DNA of 64,000 nt from JASHPR01 sp963749145. GTDB lineage: Bacteria; Actinomycetota; Actinomycetes; Streptosporangiales; Streptosporangiaceae. The position numbers were made by a program, and so were the translations under genes. The stretch lies in assembly GCA_963749145.1 (NCBI GenBank), contig CAVVLN010000004.1, positions 248,001-312,000 of the forward strand, written 5' to 3'. Shown one piece after another: positions 61,073-64,000 of the stretch (position 1 is its first letter; every line of letters begins with the position of its first letter). The notes under the pieces were generated by a model, which saw only the letters and a list, made by a program, of their open reading frames with translations, was not told the origin of the DNA and did no database searches.

Positions 61073-62620
61073 TCATGCCATGTCACCGCGCGCCAGGTAT
61101 CGGCCTCTCGCCCGGCGCGACCGGGTGGCCGTGAACCGGGCGGGTTCGGGGCTCGTCCCAGCTAAGGCGGCGAGGGCGGCAGCGCTTGCGGCACCGCAGG
61201 CTGACGCGCCGGCCGCCTCCGGCCCCGGCCGGGCGTGGATGATCGCGACGATGAGGAGCGGGTAGCACCAGGTGAGGTAGCTGTAGAACCAGTAGCCCAG
61301 GAGCAGCTGCGCGCCGATGAGGAGCGCGGCGGCGAGGGCGGCGTGCTCCCGCGCGTCCTGGACGGGAGGGCGCAGCACGGGTGAGAGCGCGAGCAGCACG
61401 AGCCCGGCGGCGAGTACCGGCCGGGCCACGGTCGCCAAGTGCGGCAGGTAGGTCCAGATGCTGAACTGCATGCCGCCGCCGCGCTGTATCAGCTGGTAGC
61501 CGAAGGTCGAGTCGAAGAACGCCGCGGGGCCGGAGGTGATGAGCGGCCAGGCGAGCATGGCGGCGAGCGAGGCGACGAGTGTCAGCGCGTAACGGGCGCG
61601 CCCCGGTCTGACGCCCAGAAATGGCAAGGCGAGCAGTGCCGGGAGGAATTTGGTCAGGGCGGCGGCGGCCATGAGCAGCCCGCGAGCGACCGGGCGCTCC
61701 GTCGCGATGACGATGGCCCACACGCAGAGGGCGGCGATCAGCGCATCGTTGGTTTCCGCCATCAAGGAGAGGTCGGGAAACGGGTAGAGCAGGTACGCGA
61801 ACACGAACGCATGCGCGAGCGGCCGCCCGCCCAGGCGCCGCCCGAGGGTGTGCAGGCCGGCGAGCGTCAGCGCGTCGAAGCAGATCGCCGGCAGCAGCGT
61901 CGCGATCACCGCCGGCGCCGGCGGGAAGATGGCCACGAACGGGATGTAGGCGTAGTAGGCGAACGGGCCGTAGGAGTCCGGGCGGTAGATCCGAAACCCG
62001 CCGGGGCCCGGCCAGGACACGGCCCCGTACAGGTGCAGTCCGTGCAGGACGCGCCAGGCGCCGAGCGAGCTCGCCTGCCCGACATCCAGGATGTTGCCCG
62101 CGGCGACACTTCCGATCCGGACGAGCAGCAGTGCCGCTATGGCCAGGCCCAGCCACCGGGCGCTGATGGACGGGCGCAGTTCCGGCATCCGCCATATCCC
62201 GAGCGCCGCGCCGGCCATCCGGCACGACAGCCAGCCCAGACAGATGGCCGCCAGCCAGAGGCCGGCTCGGGAAAGATCATCGCTGAGCAGCATCGCCACG
62301 GGGAAGAAGCCAGCGAGCGCCAGCAGGTCCAGGTGCTCGACCCGCCACGGGCGCTGCCAGTCGAGCAGCCCGAGGACAAAGCACCCCGCCGACGGTACGG
62401 CGATGAACAGCGGATGCATCGTGAACGGGCCGCCGACGACCTCCGGCCGGAACCAGCCACCGCCCGGCGGCGCGAACCCGTCACCAACCGGCACGAGCGC
62501 GGCCAGCAGCCCTAGCCCGCCGATGAACGCGAACACCAGCAGAGCGAAGATCCACCGTTCGCCCGCTGTGGCCGCCGCGCGTCCGGGCTCCGCGCGCGGC
62601 AGGGTGCCGTCCTGAGTCAT
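61073..62620 (-). CDS. Polytopic membrane protein, glycosyltransferase-87-like
   Basis: The 515-residue product has about eleven or twelve membrane helices. A loop with RIYRPDSYGPFAYYAYIPFV and LMAETNDALIAALCVWAIVI, plus LTKFLPALLALPFLG, resembles GT87/DUF2029 integral membrane glycosyltransferases that use polyprenyl-phosphate sugars. The first external loop lacks an obvious DxE/DD pair near the N-terminus, so the catalytic assignment is uncertain. It stands alone with a 510-bp non-coding stretch upstream and an SDR remnant downstream. Confidence 0.68.
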   Translation of the reverse strand: MTQDGTLPRAEPGRAAATAGERWIFALLVFAFIGGLGLLAALVPVGDGFAPPGGGWFRPEVVGGPFTMHPLFIAVPSAGCFVLGLLDWQRPWRVEHLDLLALAGFFPVAMLLSDDLSRAGLWLAAICLGWLSCRMAGAALGIWRMPELRPSISARWLGLAIAALLLVRIGSVAAGNILDVGQASSLGAWRVLHGLHLYGAVSWPGPGGFRIYRPDSYGPFAYYAYIPFVAIFPPAPAVIATLLPAICFDALTLAGLHTLGRRLGGRPLAHAFVFAYLLYPFPDLSLMAETNDALIAALCVWAIVIATERPVARGLLMAAAALTKFLPALLALPFLGVRPGRARYALTLVASLAAMLAWPLITSGPAAFFDSTFGYQLIQRGGGMQFSIWTYLPHLATVARPVLAAGLVLLALSPVLRPPVQDAREHAALAAALLIGAQLLLGYWFYSYLTWCYPLLIVAIIHARPGPEAAGASACGAASAAALAALAGTSPEPARFTATRSRRARGRYLARGDMA

Positions 62621-63129
62621 CCGCGGTGTCCTCCGGTTCAGGGACCGGGCCGGTACCGGAAACGCTACGGGCGCGCGGGCGTCGTGCCATCGGCCGGCGG
62701 GCTGACTTCCGGTCCACCTCAGGGTTGAGCCGGCCCGCCTGACGTCCGCCCGTACGCGCCGAGGCGGCCATGCGGAAGCGAGGGCCGCCGCCGGGCCCCG
62801 CTTCCGGTTCTGTCACCATCGCGGGATCGGCGGAACGCGGTCGCATGCGCCTGAGCGGGCAGCGGGCCATGTTAGGCAGGCCGACGTCGGGGTAGACCCC
62901 GAGCTTAGCCAGACGGGGGTCAGACGGGGGGTAAGCAGGCGGGGCAGCTGAGCGCTGCGACGAGGGAGCGGGCGTCGCCGGCGGCCGCGCCGGTGTGGAA
63001 GGCCGCGCCGAAAGGGCCTGGCAGGCCGTGGCGCAGGGAGCCAGCAGCGCACGGCAGCACCGCGCGCCGCTCGCGGTGGCGGCGACCGCGCCCTTGTCCG
63101 CTTCGTGATGGTCAACGGGGGGGAAGGCG
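62621..63129. other. Non-coding or decayed stretch
   Basis: No intact gene is visible. On the minus strand around 62940-63050 a frame reads GLPGPFGAAFHTGAAAGDAR then SLVAALSCPACLPPV and stops, with natural-looking protein composition but no start and no recognised family. The rest shows only promoter-like DNA for the divergent genes at 62620 and 63130. Confidence 0.45.
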
Positions 63130-63420
63130 ATGATCAAGTTGTTGTACAAGCCGGTGAGCGTGCTCGTCAGCGTGCTGGGCGGGATGCTCGCCGCCGCTAT
63201 CTTCAAAGAAGCCTGGAAGATCGTCGGGCGCGAAGACGATGCGCCCAAGGCCACCGACGCCGCCCGGGGCTGGCGGGAGATCCTGCTGGCCGCCATGCTG
63301 CGGGGCGCGATCTTCGCCGTGGTCAAGGCCGTCGTCGACCGGGGCGCCGCCGAGAGTACGCGCAAGCTCACCGGCGTCTGGCCTGGCGACGAAGGCCAGC
63401 CTGCCGGAAAACCGGCGTGA
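63130..63420 (+). CDS. DUF4235 family membrane protein
   Basis: The 96-residue product begins MIKLLYKPVSVLVSVLGGML behind GGGGGGGAAGG. It has two hydrophobic segments (residues 7-27 and about 52-70, ILLAAMLRGAIFAVVKAVVD) with an acidic-basic linker, the DUF4235 pattern. Members are small actinobacterial membrane proteins of unknown function. The end is Gly/Pro/Lys-rich. Confidence 0.82.
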   Translation: MIKLLYKPVSVLVSVLGGMLAAAIFKEAWKIVGREDDAPKATDAARGWREILLAAMLRGAIFAVVKAVVDRGAAESTRKLTGVWPGDEGQPAGKPA

Positions 63421-63422
63421 CG

Positions 63423-63476
63423 ATGGCCAAATCACGCGACGGTTCCCGCCGCAAGAAGGGAACCGAGACCCCCTAA
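63423..63476 (+). CDS. 17-residue basic micro-ORF
   Basis: ATG 63423 starts two bases after the DUF4235 stop and encodes 17 residues (MAKSRDGSRRKKGTETP). Close coupling could allow translation by re-initiation. It overlaps the 3' end of the opposite-strand gene by four bases. Evidence is limited to position and composition. Confidence 0.25.
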   Translation: MAKSRDGSRRKKGTETP

Positions 63477-63760
63477 TGCGGGCGGAAGTAGTCGGCGATC
63501 TGGCGGGCGTAGTAGTGCTGCCAGGGCTGGCCGGGGCTCTCCGCGTTGTACTTCTTGTCCAGGCTGACGAGCAGGTAGATCAGCTCGCTGCGGACCGGCC
63601 TGACGCCCAGCAGGGCCGGCAGCTCGGAAAGCTCGATGAGCCACTGCGCATACCAGGACGCCCAGTCGTCGTCGGCTCCCTCCACGATCCGGAACACCCG
63701 GTGGTGGGTGTCGGCCGCCTCGGTGAGCAGGTCGCCGATCTGCCCGAGCGTGGATGCCAT
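63473..63760 (-). CDS. Conserved hypothetical protein
   Basis: The 95-residue product starts MASTLGQIGDLLTEAADTHH with GGGGGAC upstream. It is soluble and helical, with a Trp/Tyr-rich centre (DDDWASWYAQWLIELSELPA) and a C-terminal LIYLLVSLDKKYNAESPGQP then WQHYYARQIADYF. I recall similar short actinobacterial proteins but no function. The frame opens 29 codons upstream, but ATG 63760 with its ribosome site is preferred. Confidence 0.72.
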   Translation of the reverse strand: MASTLGQIGDLLTEAADTHHRVFRIVEGADDDWASWYAQWLIELSELPALLGVRPVRSELIYLLVSLDKKYNAESPGQPWQHYYARQIADYFRPH

Positions 63761-63848
63761 GTCCGTCCCCCATTCCCTCGAGAAAAAGCCCGCGCCGGGT
63801 ACTAGGAAACCAGGCTCCCGCTGCCCGCCTCCCGGCTCGGACGGCACG

Positions 63849-64000
63849 TCACGTCATCCTCGCACGCGAGCCCGGGCCGGCGAGGACGGCCGGGGCCGGT
63901 GAGGCCGGGCCGGCGAGGACGGCCGGGGCCGGCTGATCGCGGTAGGTGGTCTCGATCAGGGCGAGCAGCCGGTCCACGTCCGCGACGTTCGACGCCAGGC
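63849..64000 (-). CDS. C-terminal end of a gene running off the right edge
   Basis: The minus-strand frame from the edge reads LASNVADVDRLLALIETTYR, then an Ala/Pro/Gly tail built from two copies of a PAPAVLAGP unit, and stops at TGA 63849. Codon use and the amphipathic helix at the start support a real C-terminus. The rest of the gene lies outside the window, so the product cannot be named. Confidence 0.55.
   Translation of the reverse strand, partial: LASNVADVDRLLALIETTYRDQPAPAVLAGPASPAPAVLAGPGSRARMT

Noticed and set aside
62481..63371. 296-codon minus-strand open frame through the 62621-63129 spacer
   Set aside because: Overlaps the start of the membrane protein and the DUF4235 gene; composition is Arg/Pro/Ser shadow.

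Overview
The window is very GC-rich chromosomal DNA from an actinomycete. The evidence is the codon bias (G/C at third positions throughout), frequent GTG starts, a complete 'conservon' (sensor kinase / roadblock / DUF742 / GTPase), a ClgR-type regulator divergent from a gene next to a clpP pair, and many families typical of Actinobacteria (DUF2252, GAP, RDD, DUF4235, DUF6325). I see no rRNA, tRNA, CRISPR array, transposase or integrase, and no plasmid or phage hallmark genes. The genus cannot be named from this sequence.

Layout. 1-2785: 5' part of a large minus-strand protein of unknown function, running off the left edge. 3205-4255: a methyltransferase and the vestige of a LuxR regulator. 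4382-14227: three co-directional genes for two giant proteins and one small helical protein, with no recognisable function and a repeat-associated frameshift. 14310-17690: ordinary metabolic genes (OsmC, D-erythronate dehydrogenase-like, DMT transporter, hydrolase). 17796-26422: a membrane and stress island (coiled-coil membrane protein, two GAP proteins, a nine-residue-repeat protein with an RDD partner, lipoprotein, HdeD, DUF2252, DUF1269) with an antiporter remnant. 26587-37551: three copies of a module pairing a large MalT/LAL-type LuxR regulator with a small 74-91-residue protein; TCACCC/GGGTGA palindromes lie in front of each small gene. Gene debris lies between the modules. 37621-46085: carbon storage and fermentation: DUF6325, PHA synthase, glycogen phosphorylase, 3-hydroxyacyl-CoA dehydrogenase and NAD-malic enzyme, with DosR/DevR-like boxes before phaC and the malic enzyme gene. 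46246-47918: ClgR-like regulator and a clpP pair. 48088-54507: secreted deacetylase-like lipoprotein and the conservon. 54761-59486: a four-gene operon of two esterases, ATP-grasp and GCS2 ligase. 59554-64000: Fpg/Nei glycosylase, PPOX protein, SDR remnant, membrane glycosyltransferase-like protein and small proteins.

How it fits together. Much of 17738-47918 looks like a stress, low-oxygen or dormancy region: membrane stress proteins, storage polymer metabolism, ATP-dependent proteolysis, DosR-like boxes, and a second recurrent palindrome (TCACCC/GGGTGA) in intergenic spaces. The three regulator/small-protein modules with this palindrome are the best candidate for an undescribed system.

Caution. 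At least eight loci carry apparent single-base frameshifts, including housekeeping genes such as glgP, the Fpg/Nei gene and the conservon GTPase. Residual indel errors in the assembly are a serious possibility, so every frameshift call here should be read with that in mind.
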